Assembly (NCBI GenBank): GCA_025055175.1
Contig: JANWYT010000003.1
Coordinates: forward strand, 124,001-188,000
DNA length: 64,000 bases
Direction of reading: 5' to 3'
Origin: Anaerolineae bacterium
Lineage (GTDB): Bacteria; Chloroflexota; Anaerolineae; Aggregatilineales; Phototrophicaceae
Shown here in pieces: positions 1 to 8,422 of this stretch. Each line of letters begins with the position of its first letter. Within the stretch, counting starts at the first letter, position 1. The notes under the pieces are model-generated. The model was not told the DNA's origin, ran no database searches, and saw only the letters and a program-made list of their open reading frames with translations. The position numbers were made by a program, and so were the translations under genes.

Positions 1-602
1 ACGACGACGTAGACGACAGCACACAGCGCAAACCACAAGGCGCGACCCAGATGGTAGCGCCGCCAGCGGGGCGAATGGATGAAGTACAGGTCACCAGGCT
101 CAAGCGACGCGCCCAGCCGTGTCTCGGCGCGTTCCGCGCGGTGCATCTCCCAGTTGCCCAAGCTGAGCGGCAGGGGAGGCAATTCACGAGTTGGGGGCGG
201 CGGCGCGCTGGGCCTGGGCGGGACATAGACGAACGGCACGCCTAGGATGTGGGCCAGCGCTTGGCCGGCCTGTGCGCCCAATTCGCCGAAGACGCTGGCG
301 TCAGGATCAGGCCAGCGCGCCAGGGCGCACCAGCGGCTTTGACGCAGCAATGCCAGTTCGCGCGCCACCACCAAGCCCAAATACCAGGTCTCGTCGCTGG
401 CCTGCCAACCCAAGACGACCTGCTCTACCGCTTCGCGCGGCAACAGACCGTCCGCTGGCAGTCGGCGCGATGCGCCGAAGTCCAGGTTGTAGACTAAGCC
501 CTGCGGCTTGGCTTCGGCCAGCACATGGTCGTGCTGGATGAGCTGCCAACCGTCCTGGAGCTTGATGATGGCGTTGTCGGCCGCCGAAATGCTGTCGATC
601 AT
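1..602 (-). CDS. Hypothetical protein with C-terminal membrane segment (partial, cut by window edge)
   Basis: A minus-strand reading frame opens at an ATG (602-600; protein begins MIDSISAADNAIIKLQDGW) and stays open to base 1, so only the first 200 residues are visible. The visible part has a soluble region, a proline-rich stretch near residues 130-145 (VPPRPSAPPPP), and then a hydrophobic run (LWFALCAVVYVVV) just before the edge that looks like the start of a membrane helix. The G+C-rich codon pattern matches the neighbours better than the competing frames do. I do not recognise a family. The gene diverges from the histidine kinase at 827, so the 224-base gap probably carries promoters for both. 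The existence of the gene is fairly certain, its function is unknown. Confidence 0.6.
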   Translation of the reverse strand, partial: MIDSISAADNAIIKLQDGWQLIQHDHVLAEAKPQGLVYNLDFGASRRLPADGLLPREAVEQVVLGWQASDETWYLGLVVARELALLRQSRWCALARWPDPDASVFGELGAQAGQALAHILGVPFVYVPPRPSAPPPPTRELPPLPLSLGNWEMHRAERAETRLGASLEPGDLYFIHSPRWRRYHLGRALWFALCAVVYVV

Positions 603-762
603 GAACTTGTGCCTGAGTGAAGGTCGTGGCTGATGATGAGGGAGCGCTCAAGCGCATAGGCCCTTCATTATGCGCCAGGCTAGCCCAGGACGGTAGGGGC
701 GACTGCACCGAGCGCTTGTTGTTCAACATGTTGCGTTTCTTCAGAACAAATTGAAACTCTCC

Positions 763-791
763 TTTGCACAACTCAGCGTCCTCCCTATAAT
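763..791 (+). promoter_or_regulatory. Sigma-70-type promoter of the histidine kinase
   Basis: A perfect -10 hexamer TATAAT (786-791) is preceded by TTTGCA (763-768) at 17 bases. Transcription would start near 798, giving a leader of about 30 bases before the GTG start at 827, with GAGG (817-820) as ribosome binding site. Confidence 0.55.
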
Positions 792-826
792 TCTCGTGTC
801 TAACACACTGACAAGCGAGGCATGAG

Positions 827-2068
827 GTGCGCTTATCGGACATTGCCTACGTTTTGGTCGTAGTTCACATCTTATTTGCCTGGCTCTTCCTTGTAGCTGT
901 GTGGCGCAGGATGAGCCGCATGAAGAGCCACCTGGAAAAGACCAACGCTCAGCTGCGCCGCCAGGAAGCGCGCTTGCGCTCATTGCTAGAGTCGCAAACG
1001 GCCTATCTGGTGCGCACCGACATGGAAGGTCGCTTCACCTACGTCAATCGGCCCTTTGCACGGCGCTTTAGCTCAGGCCGCGACCTGATTGGCTCGGATT
1101 CGTTGGAGACGGTTGCGGCTGAAGACCGTGACCTAGCTTTGAATGTGGTCGTGCAGTGCGTCGCTCAGCCCGGCCAACCCGTGCCTGTCACCCTGCGCAA
1201 ACCCGATGGTCAGGGAGGGTATTTCTACACCGATTGGGAATTCGTGGCGGTGTTGGACGAAGATGGGCAAGTGGCTGAGATTCAATGCGTGGGCTTCGAC
1301 GCCACCGCGCGCATGAAGGCCCAGGAAGCCCTCATTGAACACGAGCGAGTGAAAGCTGCTCTGCGCGAGGAACAATCCCTCAATCAGCTCAAGACCCAGA
1401 TGATACGGCGTATCTCGCACGAATTCCGCACGCCTTTGGCCATCATCCAGATGAACATAGAAAATCTGTACCGCTACTATGAGCGCCTTGATGAAAGCCA
1501 GCGCACCGCCAAGCTGCACAAGACGCGCCGTGAAATTGACCACCTCAGCCGCATGTTGGAAGATATGAGTCGCTTGCTGCGTGGCCAGCAGCAGGCTCTG
1601 GAATTCCTGCCTGCGCCGACGCGCATCGTAGCCTTGTGCCGCGACATTGTGGAGCAAATGCACGCGCTGATGGACGGCGCGGAGCGGATCAACCTGCACA
1701 GCGACGTGGCCGAGGACGACACACACCTACTAGACGAGGACATTGTGCGCACCATCCTCACCAATCTGCTGAGCAACGCCCTCAAGTACTCGCCCTCGAA
1801 CAAGCGCGTGGCCTTGTATCTGAGCGCTTGCGGTGACGAGTTGGAGCTGCGCGTCGTCGATCAGGGCATAGGGATCAGCCTGGAAGACCAGGCTCGCATT
1901 TTTGAACCGTTCTTCCGCACTCAGCAAGCCGAATCGATCAGCGGCATGGGCTTGGGTCTGAGCATTGTGGCCGACGCCGTGCGCGCCCATCAGGGCAGGA
2001 TCAGCGTCGAAAGCGCGCCAGAGCGTGGCACGACCTTCACAGTGTGCTTGCCTGGGCCGCGCGCCTGA
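827..2068 (+). CDS. PAS-domain sensor histidine kinase (orphan)
   Basis: This 413-residue membrane kinase autophosphorylates a histidine and should pass the phosphate to a response regulator. One membrane helix (about residues 8-26) is followed by a short coiled coil and a PAS domain (about 48-165). The dimerisation/phosphoacceptor segment carries the H-box SHEFRTPL with His198. The ATPase part has the N box (LLSNALKYSP), G1 (VVDQGIGI), F box (FEPFFRT) and G2 (GMGLGLSI), so all catalytic boxes are intact. The start is GTG at 827: it has a good upstream GAGG, and the earlier ATG at 822 is in another frame. No response regulator lies nearby, so the partner must be elsewhere. The ligand sensed by the PAS domain cannot be told from sequence. 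Confidence 0.93.
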   Translation: MRLSDIAYVLVVVHILFAWLFLVAVWRRMSRMKSHLEKTNAQLRRQEARLRSLLESQTAYLVRTDMEGRFTYVNRPFARRFSSGRDLIGSDSLETVAAEDRDLALNVVVQCVAQPGQPVPVTLRKPDGQGGYFYTDWEFVAVLDEDGQVAEIQCVGFDATARMKAQEALIEHERVKAALREEQSLNQLKTQMIRRISHEFRTPLAIIQMNIENLYRYYERLDESQRTAKLHKTRREIDHLSRMLEDMSRLLRGQQQALEFLPAPTRIVALCRDIVEQMHALMDGAERINLHSDVAEDDTHLLDEDIVRTILTNLLSNALKYSPSNKRVALYLSACGDELELRVVDQGIGISLEDQARIFEPFFRTQQAESISGMGLGLSIVADAVRAHQGRISVESAPERGTTFTVCLPGPRA

Positions 2069-2103
2069 CGCTCTTGAGCTTGCAAAGATGAATTTTTATG
2101 GCC

Positions 2104-2170
2104 TTAACGTTACGTTACGGTTAAATCATCCGTTATACTGCTTGACACCTTTTTATTTTGGCTTGATAAT
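2104..2170 (+). promoter_or_regulatory. Consensus promoter of the yceD-sigma-Yip1 operon with upstream repeat
   Basis: TTGACA (2142-2147) and GATAAT (2165-2170) are separated by 17 bases, the strongest sigma-70-type promoter seen in the window. Immediately upstream, 2104-2124 is an imperfect palindrome (TTAAC...GTTAA arms, with ACGTTACGTTACG inside) that could be a regulator site. The leader to the ATG at 2230 is about 55 bases. Confidence 0.65.
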
Positions 2171-2229
2171 GCAACGTATATAAACTGTTACACGCCCGTC
2201 CTTGCGGCTTTCTCCCCGGACTTTCCCTT

Positions 2230-2763
2230 ATGACGAAGCCTCCTAACCTACATCTGCTGCCTTCCCGCGTCCTGCGCGTCAACGTCGGCTTTTTGCTGAG
2301 CGAAGGCCCAGCTCATCACCAGGACTCGCGCCTGGATATTCCCGATCCCATCCGCGTCGCCGACGACCTCATCATCAACCATATCAGCGGGCCGCTGCGC
2401 CTGTCGCGGGCCAAAGAAGGCATCCTCGTCCAGCTCCAGGCCCAGGCAGGCGTCGATGACGTCTGTTCGCGCTGCCTGACGCCCTTTGAGCGGACTGTGC
2501 TGGTCGAAGTTGAGGAGCTGTACGCCCATCCTGCTTCAGACTTCACAGAGTTTAGCGTGGGAGGTGACAACAACCTGGACTTGGCACCGCTGCTGCGCGC
2601 GGAAATTCTGATCGCCCTAGACGAAAAGGCCCTGTGCTATCTCGATTGTCGCGGGCTTTGCTCCACTTGTGGCGTCAACCTTAACGAAGAAAGCTGCACT
2701 TGTGCCAACCACGCCATTGATCCGCGCTTGGCCAAGCTACGCCAACTCCTCGATCTATCCTGA
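2230..2763 (+). CDS. yceD: YceD family protein (DUF177, rRNA accumulation)
   Basis: The 177-residue protein matches the YceD/DUF177 pattern: an N-terminal beta-rich half, a central CSRCL motif, an acidic 'EELYA' segment, and a C-terminal [13 protein letters not shown]...CTC cysteine cluster that probably binds zinc. Family members are linked to 23S rRNA accumulation and ribosome assembly. In most bacteria the gene sits directly upstream of rpmF (ribosomal protein L32). Here rpmF is absent and a primary-type sigma factor follows after 25 bases, so the two genes are probably co-transcribed from the strong promoter upstream. The ATG at 2230 is the first in-frame start after that promoter. The family call is firm; the molecular role follows from the family only. 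Confidence 0.85.
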   Translation: MTKPPNLHLLPSRVLRVNVGFLLSEGPAHHQDSRLDIPDPIRVADDLIINHISGPLRLSRAKEGILVQLQAQAGVDDVCSRCLTPFERTVLVEVEELYAHPASDFTEFSVGGDNNLDLAPLLRAEILIALDEKALCYLDCRGLCSTCGVNLNEESCTCANHAIDPRLAKLRQLLDLS

Positions 2764-2788
2764 ACCAACGAGCCTGCGAGGGACGCTC

Positions 2789-3847
2789 ATGAACGACCTG
2801 GACGCCAACTTCGGCCTGGACAGCCTAGACATGGGCCTCGACGGCCTGGACGACTCGTCAGAGGACGATCTCTTGGAAGACGACTTCTTCTTCGAGGACG
2901 ACTCGCTCGAAGAAGACGACGAGTTGGGCGACGACGATTGGTTGCAAAGCAGCAGCGACAGCATAGGCCTGTACCTGAAAGAGATGGCGCGCGTCCCGCT
3001 GTTGAACCTAGAAGAAGAAATTGCCCTCGCAAAGCGCATCGAGAGCGGCCGGGAGGCGCTGCGCAAGCTGAGCAAAGCTTCGCCATCGCGCCAGGAAGAA
3101 TTGCGCCTGTTGATCGCCGATGGAGAAGAAGCGCGCGACCATCTCATCCGCGCCAACACGCGCCTGGTGGTGTCCGTCGCCAAACGCTACCTGTCGCGCG
3201 GCGTGCCGTTCCTGGACTTAATCCAGGAAGGCAACTTGGGCCTGATGAAAGCTGTCGAAAAATTCGACTACCAGCGCGGCTACCGCTTCAGTACCTACGC
3301 CACTTGGTGGATTCGCCAGACGATCACGCGGGCCATCGCCGATCAGGGCCGCACCATCCGCGTCCCTGTTCACATGAGCGACCGAATCCGCCGCTTGTAC
3401 CGCGTGGCTCGCGATCTGGAACAAGCGCGCGGCACGAAGCCTAGCCTAGAGGAACTGGCCCAGGCTATGCGCTGCGACGTGCGCAAGATTCAGTGGATGC
3501 TGCGCGTCTCTTGGCAACCTCTGTCGCTGGAACACCCCATCGGGGAGGACGACGACAGCGAATTGGGCAACTTCATTGAGAACGATAGCCTGCCCAGTCC
3601 TAGCGAATCGACCACCACCGCCCTGCTCAAGGAGAAAATTGAGCAGCTGCTGGCTACGCTCACCCCGCGCGAAGCGCGCATTCTGCGCTTGCGCTTCGGC
3701 CTGCACAATGGCCGTAGCTACACGCTAGAAGAAGTCGGCCAGAAGTTTGGCCTGACGCGCGAGCGCATTCGCCAGATTGAAGGTCGCGCCCTGCGCCGCC
3801 TACGCCACCCACGCCGCAGCCGCCAGCTACGCGACTATCTATCCTGA
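2789..3847 (+). CDS. rpoD: RNA polymerase sigma factor, SigA/RpoD type
   Basis: This 352-residue sigma factor directs RNA polymerase to promoters. After a very acidic N-terminus (runs of D/E, about residues 20-52) it has region 1.2 ([10 protein letters not shown]), region 2 with [22 protein letters not shown] and the melting segment [13 protein letters not shown], region 3, and a full region 4 ending in [11 protein letters not shown], the -35-binding helix-turn-helix. Region 1.1 and the non-conserved insert of proteobacterial RpoD are missing, so this is the short SigA form or a close group 2 paralogue. The ATG at 2789 is chosen because GCGAGGGA lies upstream and translation from an earlier codon would run inside yceD. 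Its stop is two bases before the next ATG, so expression is probably coupled. Confidence 0.9.
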   Translation: MNDLDANFGLDSLDMGLDGLDDSSEDDLLEDDFFFEDDSLEEDDELGDDDWLQSSSDSIGLYLKEMARVPLLNLEEEIALAKRIESGREALRKLSKASPSRQEELRLLIADGEEARDHLIRANTRLVVSVAKRYLSRGVPFLDLIQEGNLGLMKAVEKFDYQRGYRFSTYATWWIRQTITRAIADQGRTIRVPVHMSDRIRRLYRVARDLEQARGTKPSLEELAQAMRCDVRKIQWMLRVSWQPLSLEHPIGEDDDSELGNFIENDSLPSPSESTTTALLKEKIEQLLATLTPREARILRLRFGLHNGRSYTLEEVGQKFGLTRERIRQIEGRALRRLRHPRRSRQLRDYLS

Positions 3848-3849
3848 TT

Positions 3850-4599
3850 ATGCCGCGCGACTATTCCGACGACAGCAGCAACCATCCCCTGCGCGACGCT
3901 GAGGCGTCTCAGCTCGCATCGGATTTGCAAGCCGAAGACGCGCCGCACGCCTATTCGCCCAAGCCAAGCCAGCCTGCGCGCTATACCTGGGTCGAGGTGT
4001 GGACGGCAGCCGTCAACCTGCCCAAGCCCTCCACCTACAGCACCCTGCTGGACGATCCACAGGCTACCGCCCGCCGCGCCCTAGTCTGGGTCTACCTAGC
4101 CAGCTTGATCCAGCTCATCGTGCAGCTCATCGTCATCTTCAGCTCGCCTGGCTTCGCTCTGGCCCTGCGCCAGAGCAACCTGGACGCCGACTCAACGGTG
4201 AGATTGTCCATCTTCCTGTCGGTCTTGTGCGTGTCGCCCTTTGCGGCGTTCGTCAACGTCATCATCTTCCTGGCTCTGGCCTATGCCGTCAACTGGTTGG
4301 CCAGCAGGAATTACAACGCGCCTTCGCGCCCGCAGGAAGCGCTCTATGCCTTCGGCGCGTCTACTGCTCCGCTGACGCTAGTGCTAGCCCTGCTCGGCAT
4401 GCTCGTGGGGGCGTTGCCGCTGCTGGCCCTGCTGGGGCAGCTGGCTGTGTTAGCCTTGCAGGGCTATCAAATCTGGTTGTATGTAGTGGCTACGCAGGCC
4501 GTCTATGGTCTAGAGGTGCGCCAAGCAGCGTTGGTAGCGATGTTGCCCAGCGTGGCTCTGCTCGTGCTACAACTGGTGCTGGCAGGGACTTTGCTCTAG
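3850..4599 (+). CDS. Yip1-domain integral membrane protein
   Basis: The 249-residue protein has a hydrophilic N-terminus (about 70 residues) followed by about five hydrophobic helices. The central pattern fits the Yip1/YIP1-like family: a Pro/Ser-rich entry, then long aliphatic helices including VNVIIFLALAYAVNWLA. The bacterial role of this family is not established. The gene starts two bases after the sigma factor stop (TGA-tt-ATG), so it is almost certainly translated from the same transcript. The assignment rests on topology and general pattern, so the family name is moderately sure and the presence of the gene is certain. Confidence 0.7.
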   Translation: MPRDYSDDSSNHPLRDAEASQLASDLQAEDAPHAYSPKPSQPARYTWVEVWTAAVNLPKPSTYSTLLDDPQATARRALVWVYLASLIQLIVQLIVIFSSPGFALALRQSNLDADSTVRLSIFLSVLCVSPFAAFVNVIIFLALAYAVNWLASRNYNAPSRPQEALYAFGASTAPLTLVLALLGMLVGALPLLALLGQLAVLALQGYQIWLYVVATQAVYGLEVRQAALVAMLPSVALLVLQLVLAGTLL

Positions 4600-4909
4600 C
4601 GCAGAGCATAGCTTCAGGCGACATAATCCTTCTAGGCCTTCCAGGAATCTCTGCCTGCTGTGGCGCGCACACCTGTAACCTGTAAAAAAGGGAGGTCAGG
4701 AGTGAGGTCAGCGGCCTTGTGTGATGACTTTTAGCATCCTGCGTTGTGTATTTCGGGTGAGAATATTCAAATGCTGAAGCCAGAACATGCCTCTCATAAA
4801 TCTGTAAATTTGAGTATACTTGTTCATGGTTTCCCGTCCCGACGCCCTTGCTGAGTTGGTATAAGCCTGCCTTGTGAACGCAGGTCATGCCTTTGCCCAT
4901 AGGTTTGGT
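4600..4909. other. Intergenic region, 310 bases, no gene seen
   Basis: This gap is AT-richer than its surroundings. It has stop codons in all frames and no clear terminator hairpin. TGAGTATACT (4811-4820) resembles a -10 element for the ATPase gene at 4910 but has no good -35, so the promoter is only a guess. Confidence 0.4.
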
Positions 4910-6151
4910 ATGTCTACACGCCGCTTCACCGATGATCTACCTGAACCTGATCTGTCTGTCAAGCCACCCGCTGCGCCGTCTCCTGCTGCTCGTCCGCTGA
5001 GCGCGCCGCCTTTGCAGCGTCCGCAAATGCCACAGCGCTCCTCCAATCCTGCTCCTGCTGCGCCGCGCCCCCAGGCTCAGCCTGCCGCTCCCAGCAGCCA
5101 GGGGCGCGTCGTCGGGCCTTACCTGCCGCGCACCCTCACTCAGGTCATCAACGAAGCCGACGATAAGGTAGTACAGGGCGACCTGGTAGACTATCTGCCG
5201 CTGCCTACTGGCTTTGATCCGCTGGACGGCCTGATCGGTGGTGGCCTGCGCAAAACCGAGCTGATCCTGCTGGGGGGGGCGCAGGGTTTGGGCAAGACAA
5301 TTGCCACCTTGCAAATCGCTCGCAATGTGGCCATGCGTCCGGATCATTACGCCTTCTATCTGTCCTATGAACACACCGAAGCTCATCTCATGCACCGCCT
5401 GCTGTGCCTAGAGAGCATTAATCCGCCAGAGATTGACCTGGCCAATGGCCTCAAGTTGCGCGATCTCTATCAGCAGATCGTGGCCCAGCGCGCTAAGAAG
5501 TTCATGGGCCGCGAGAGCGGCCAGGGGTCTCTGCAGGCCATCTTGCGCGACATGCCGCAGACAGCGCCCGCCCTCAGCCGCTTGCTGCGCTACAGCGACC
5601 GCCTCATCCTGCTCAAGGCTAGCCCAGCCGTCACCAACTTGACGGCCATCCGCGAGATGACTGCCCGCCTGGCTGACGCCACCGGCGGCAACTTGACCGT
5701 GTTCGTGGACTATCTACAAAAGGTCGCCGTCCATCCAGAGCGTCCGCGCGACGAAAACGACAAAGTGACGATCATCGTCGAAGGTCTGAAGGACATTGCC
5801 ATGACGTTGGACGTGCCGATCTTCTCCATCGTGGCTGCCGACCGCGAGGGCCTCAAGAGCAAGCGCATTCACCTGTTCCACCTGCGTGGCAGCAGCGCCC
5901 TGGACTACGAGTCGGACATCGCCATCATTATGAACAACAAGTACCAAATCCTGGCCAAAGACCACGTGGCCTTCAACCCCTACAACGCCAAGCAGTATCG
6001 CAACTGGGTGGTGTTCACGATCGAGAAGAACCGCGCGGGCAAAGCCATGATCGACATTGAGTTTGAGCTGCACGCGCAACACTTCGCCTTCAACCCGCGT
6101 GGGCAGAAAGTCCAGCAGCAGCTCATCGACGACAAGATCATCGAGTCGTGA
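4910..6151 (+). CDS. DnaB-like helicase/ATPase lacking the DnaB N-terminal domain
   Basis: This 413-residue protein has a proline/alanine-rich, probably disordered N-terminus (residues 10-68), then a RecA-fold ATPase of the DnaB C-terminal type: TGFDPLDGLIGGGL, Walker A GGAQGLGKT (122-130), and a Walker B-like FVDYLQ near residue 267, as in replicative helicases. It also has the late RGSSALDYESDIAI segment corresponding to the DnaB H4 region. The DnaG-interacting DnaB N-terminal domain is absent, so it is unlikely to be the main replicative helicase. A role in DNA repair, phage-like replication or circadian/KaiC-like signalling is possible. ATG 4910 is preferred to the GTG at 4874 because the latter adds a peptide without family resemblance. 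It is flanked by a convergent pentapeptide gene. Confidence 0.8.
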   Translation: MSTRRFTDDLPEPDLSVKPPAAPSPAARPLSAPPLQRPQMPQRSSNPAPAAPRPQAQPAAPSSQGRVVGPYLPRTLTQVINEADDKVVQGDLVDYLPLPTGFDPLDGLIGGGLRKTELILLGGAQGLGKTIATLQIARNVAMRPDHYAFYLSYEHTEAHLMHRLLCLESINPPEIDLANGLKLRDLYQQIVAQRAKKFMGRESGQGSLQAILRDMPQTAPALSRLLRYSDRLILLKASPAVTNLTAIREMTARLADATGGNLTVFVDYLQKVAVHPERPRDENDKVTIIVEGLKDIAMTLDVPIFSIVAADREGLKSKRIHLFHLRGSSALDYESDIAIIMNNKYQILAKDHVAFNPYNAKQYRNWVVFTIEKNRAGKAMIDIEFELHAQHFAFNPRGQKVQQQLIDDKIIES

Positions 6152-6158
6152 AGCAACA

Positions 6159-6734
6159 TCACAGCGCACCGAAGCGTGCCCAGTCCTGAGGGCTGTGCCA
6201 GGACTGGCCGTCGGGCAGGCGCGTGTCGACGTCAGCCAGAGCATGGGCCAGGTTGGCTTGCTCCAGCGCGGCATTTTGCAAATCAGCGCCGCGCAGGTCG
6301 GCCCACCACAGGTTGGCTCGGCGCAGATCGGCGGCGCGCAGGCTAGCCGAGCGTAGATTGGCGCGCGCCAGATTGGCTGCAGCGAGGACGGCGCCGCCCA
6401 AGTCGGCTTCGCTGAGGATGGCTTGACGCAGGTTGGCAGCGGTCAGATCGGCTTGAGTCAAGTCAGCTTGGCGCAGGTCAGCAGCATAAAAGTAGGCGTC
6501 GCGCAGCACAGCTCCGCCGAGTTGGACGGCGCGCAGCTGGGCCAGGGCCAGCGTGGCGCTGGGCAGATTGACGCGTCCCAGGGCGCGTCCACACAAGCGA
6601 CCATCCTGGAAAGCTAGGCGCTCTTTGAGCAGCTCCAGCGCCGCCAGCGCCTCTGTGCTGTTGGTATGGCACAGCTCGGCCAAGAGATGAGCGTCGCTCT
6701 TGAAGTATTTGAGGGCTTGTCGCAGGCGCTTCAT
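6159..6734 (-). CDS. Pentapeptide-repeat protein
   Basis: The 191-residue protein contains about twenty consecutive A(D/N)LxxA pentapeptide repeats between residues 50 and 165 (for example ADLRQADLTQADLTAANL), predicted to fold as a right-handed quadrilateral beta helix. The N-terminal 45 residues are helical and charged. Some family members mimic DNA and protect gyrase (Qnr, MfpA), but most have no known role, and nothing here identifies a gyrase protector. It starts five bases after the trmB stop on the same strand, suggesting one transcript. The repetitive codons produce long spurious open frames on the opposite strand, which I ignored. Confidence 0.88.
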   Translation of the reverse strand: MKRLRQALKYFKSDAHLLAELCHTNSTEALAALELLKERLAFQDGRLCGRALGRVNLPSATLALAQLRAVQLGGAVLRDAYFYAADLRQADLTQADLTAANLRQAILSEADLGGAVLAAANLARANLRSASLRAADLRRANLWWADLRGADLQNAALEQANLAHALADVDTRLPDGQSWHSPQDWARFGAL

Positions 6735-6739
6735 AGCGC

Positions 6740-7741
6740 TCAGACCTCGCGCACGTGCGCGTCCAGAATGCGCGCTTCGGGGTGTAGGCTCACGATCCAG
6801 CGCGCTAACTCGTGGGTGAGCAGGTGCAGACCCTCGGTCATGCGTGGGTAGCCTAGCGTGCCAAACTTGAGCGTGTATTCGTGTGGCGTCTGGCGCGGCA
6901 GCAGCACGATAGCCACATGTTGTTGGATGGTTGGCTCGTCGAGGGTGGCTTCAAACAGCAGCGTTGAACTGCGCCGACTGACGTAAGCGTCCAGGACAGC
7001 GGCAGTTGCTTCGCCGCGCTGGAAGACCTGCTTGCTGAAGGCGGCGGCTATCTCTGACGAACTATGGGGGGTGTACAGGATGACGTGGGGCATGGGCCAT
7101 TCCTTGCGCAGTGGCACGTTCGGGGCGGGCTGGTGGTTGCGTCGATAGATGAAGTAGTGGCCATGCCGCCCCTGTTCGTAGCCACGCGCCTCGTATTTGG
7201 TGGTCAGCAGGCGCTCTGTCGGCGGTCGATCCAGCCAGGGGGCGGACAAGCAGTTGCTCAGGGATGGCGTTTGGCTGAGCAGCTCATGGCTCATCTCGGC
7301 GTAGGCCGAGATGTCCGTCGCTAGGTAAAGCTTCCCCCCGACGACCAGGCGACTGGCCAGGGCGTCCAGCGTGTCGCGCTGCATGAGCCTGCGGCCCGCA
7401 TGGCGACTCTTGAACCAGGGGTCGGGATAGTTGATATGGAATTCGTGGACGCTGGATGGGGGCAGCAAGTGGTGCAGCAGCGTCTCTGCGCGACAGTAGA
7501 GGACGCGCGCGTTGCGCAAGCCTGCACGCGCCAGCTTGTCCTCAGCTTTGCTGAGGGCTTGCCCGCTGATTTCGACGCCCAACACATTACAATCGGGGTG
7601 CTGCTGAGCCAGCGCCACGAGGTAATGCCCGTTTCCGAAGCCAATTTCGACGATCAGTGGACGATCCGCGTCGAAGACCTGCGCCCAGTCGGTGGGGAAG
7701 GGCAGGTGATACCAGCTCAGCTTAGGCCAGATGGCGGTCAT
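6740..7741 (-). CDS. trmB: tRNA (guanine-N7)-methyltransferase with a C-terminal extension
   Basis: TrmB methylates G46 in the variable loop of tRNAs using S-adenosylmethionine. Residues 1-200 carry the hallmarks: the SAM loop VEIGFGNG (31-38), GVEIS (55-59), the family signature NYPDPWFKSRH (104-114) and TKYEARG (181-187). At 333 residues the protein is over 100 residues longer than usual TrmB. Residues 217-333 form an extra domain (VILYTPHSSSEIAAAF...) of a kind I do not recognise. The ATG at 7741 gives the expected TrmB N-terminus. The gene diverges from comEA and is followed closely by the pentapeptide-repeat gene. Confidence 0.9.
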   Translation of the reverse strand: MTAIWPKLSWYHLPFPTDWAQVFDADRPLIVEIGFGNGHYLVALAQQHPDCNVLGVEISGQALSKAEDKLARAGLRNARVLYCRAETLLHHLLPPSSVHEFHINYPDPWFKSRHAGRRLMQRDTLDALASRLVVGGKLYLATDISAYAEMSHELLSQTPSLSNCLSAPWLDRPPTERLLTTKYEARGYEQGRHGHYFIYRRNHQPAPNVPLRKEWPMPHVILYTPHSSSEIAAAFSKQVFQRGEATAAVLDAYVSRRSSTLLFEATLDEPTIQQHVAIVLLPRQTPHEYTLKFGTLGYPRMTEGLHLLTHELARWIVSLHPEARILDAHVREV

Positions 7742-7788
7742 AGGCGCTCAATTGTCGCAGAGTCAGTGCGAAGGCGATCCGATAGCGG

Positions 7789-7824
7789 TATAATAGCCAC
7801 GTTGGTTAAGCGTTGGCTGAGAGG
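7789..7824 (+). promoter_or_regulatory. -10 element and ribosome binding site of the ComEA-like gene
   Basis: TATAAT (7789-7794) would start transcription near 7801, and GAGAGG (7819-7824) lies seven bases before a TTG codon at 7832. This pair decides the start: the long open frame upstream of it overlaps trmB and cannot be translated from this transcript. No convincing -35 is seen. Confidence 0.55.
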
Positions 7825-7831
7825 TATCGTC

Positions 7832-8422
7832 TTGCGCGAGGATGACTTCAGCCCTTGGGGCGCTTTGATTGCTTTTGTCCTAGCTGTCCTGATGATCGGC
7901 GGCGGAGCGTTGCTGCTGCTGGCTTCGCGCCCAGAGCCGCCCGCCATCACCCTGCTGCCGCCCGTGCCGACGGCGACTCCTGCGCCGAGCGCTACGCCAG
8001 GCCCAATCGAAGTCTACGTCATCGGCGCGGTGGCCAACCCGCAGACGACGCACCGCCTGCCCGTCGGTAGTCGTGTGCAGGACGCCATCGACGCAGCAGG
8101 TGGCTTGTTGGACGAAGCCGACAAGGACGCTTTCAACCCCGCCGCGCGCCTCTACGACGGGGTGCTGATCGCTATCCCCACGCGCGGGTCAGAGGCAGCG
8201 ACCCAACCCACCCCTGTCGGCGGCCAGCGCGTGCGCCTCAACACGGCGTCTCTGGAGGAGCTGATGAGCTTGCCTGGGATTGGCCGTGCGACAGCTGAAC
8301 GTATCTTGGCCTACCGCGAGCAGGTGGGGCGCTTCATGGCTCTGGAGGATTTGGACGCCGTAGAGGGGATTGGCCCTGCCACGCTAGAGCGCTTGCGTCC
8401 CTTGGTCAGCCTGGACAATTAG
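7832..8422 (+). CDS. comEA: ComEA-like membrane-anchored DNA-binding protein (SLBB + helix-hairpin-helix)
   Basis: The 196-residue protein has an N-terminal membrane helix (about residues 8-30), a Pro/Thr-rich spacer, and an SLBB/beta-grasp domain (EVYVIGAVANPQTTHRLPVGSRVQDAI). It ends with a helix-hairpin-helix pair (VRLNTASLEELMSLPGIGRATAERIL...LDAVEGIGPATLERLRP, quoted in pieces here). This is the ComEA architecture: a surface receptor that binds double-stranded DNA during natural transformation. The usual partner, the ComEC channel, is not in this window. The TTG start is chosen from the ribosome site described separately. The stop codon overlaps the stop of rimI on the other strand by three bases. 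Confidence 0.85.
   Translation: MREDDFSPWGALIAFVLAVLMIGGGALLLLASRPEPPAITLLPPVPTATPAPSATPGPIEVYVIGAVANPQTTHRLPVGSRVQDAIDAAGGLLDEADKDAFNPAARLYDGVLIAIPTRGSEAATQPTPVGGQRVRLNTASLEELMSLPGIGRATAERILAYREQVGRFMALEDLDAVEGIGPATLERLRPLVSLDN

Noticed and set aside
307-843. 178-codon minus-strand frame near the left edge
   Set aside because: It overlaps the kinase start and promoter, and a different frame (602-1) gives a better protein.
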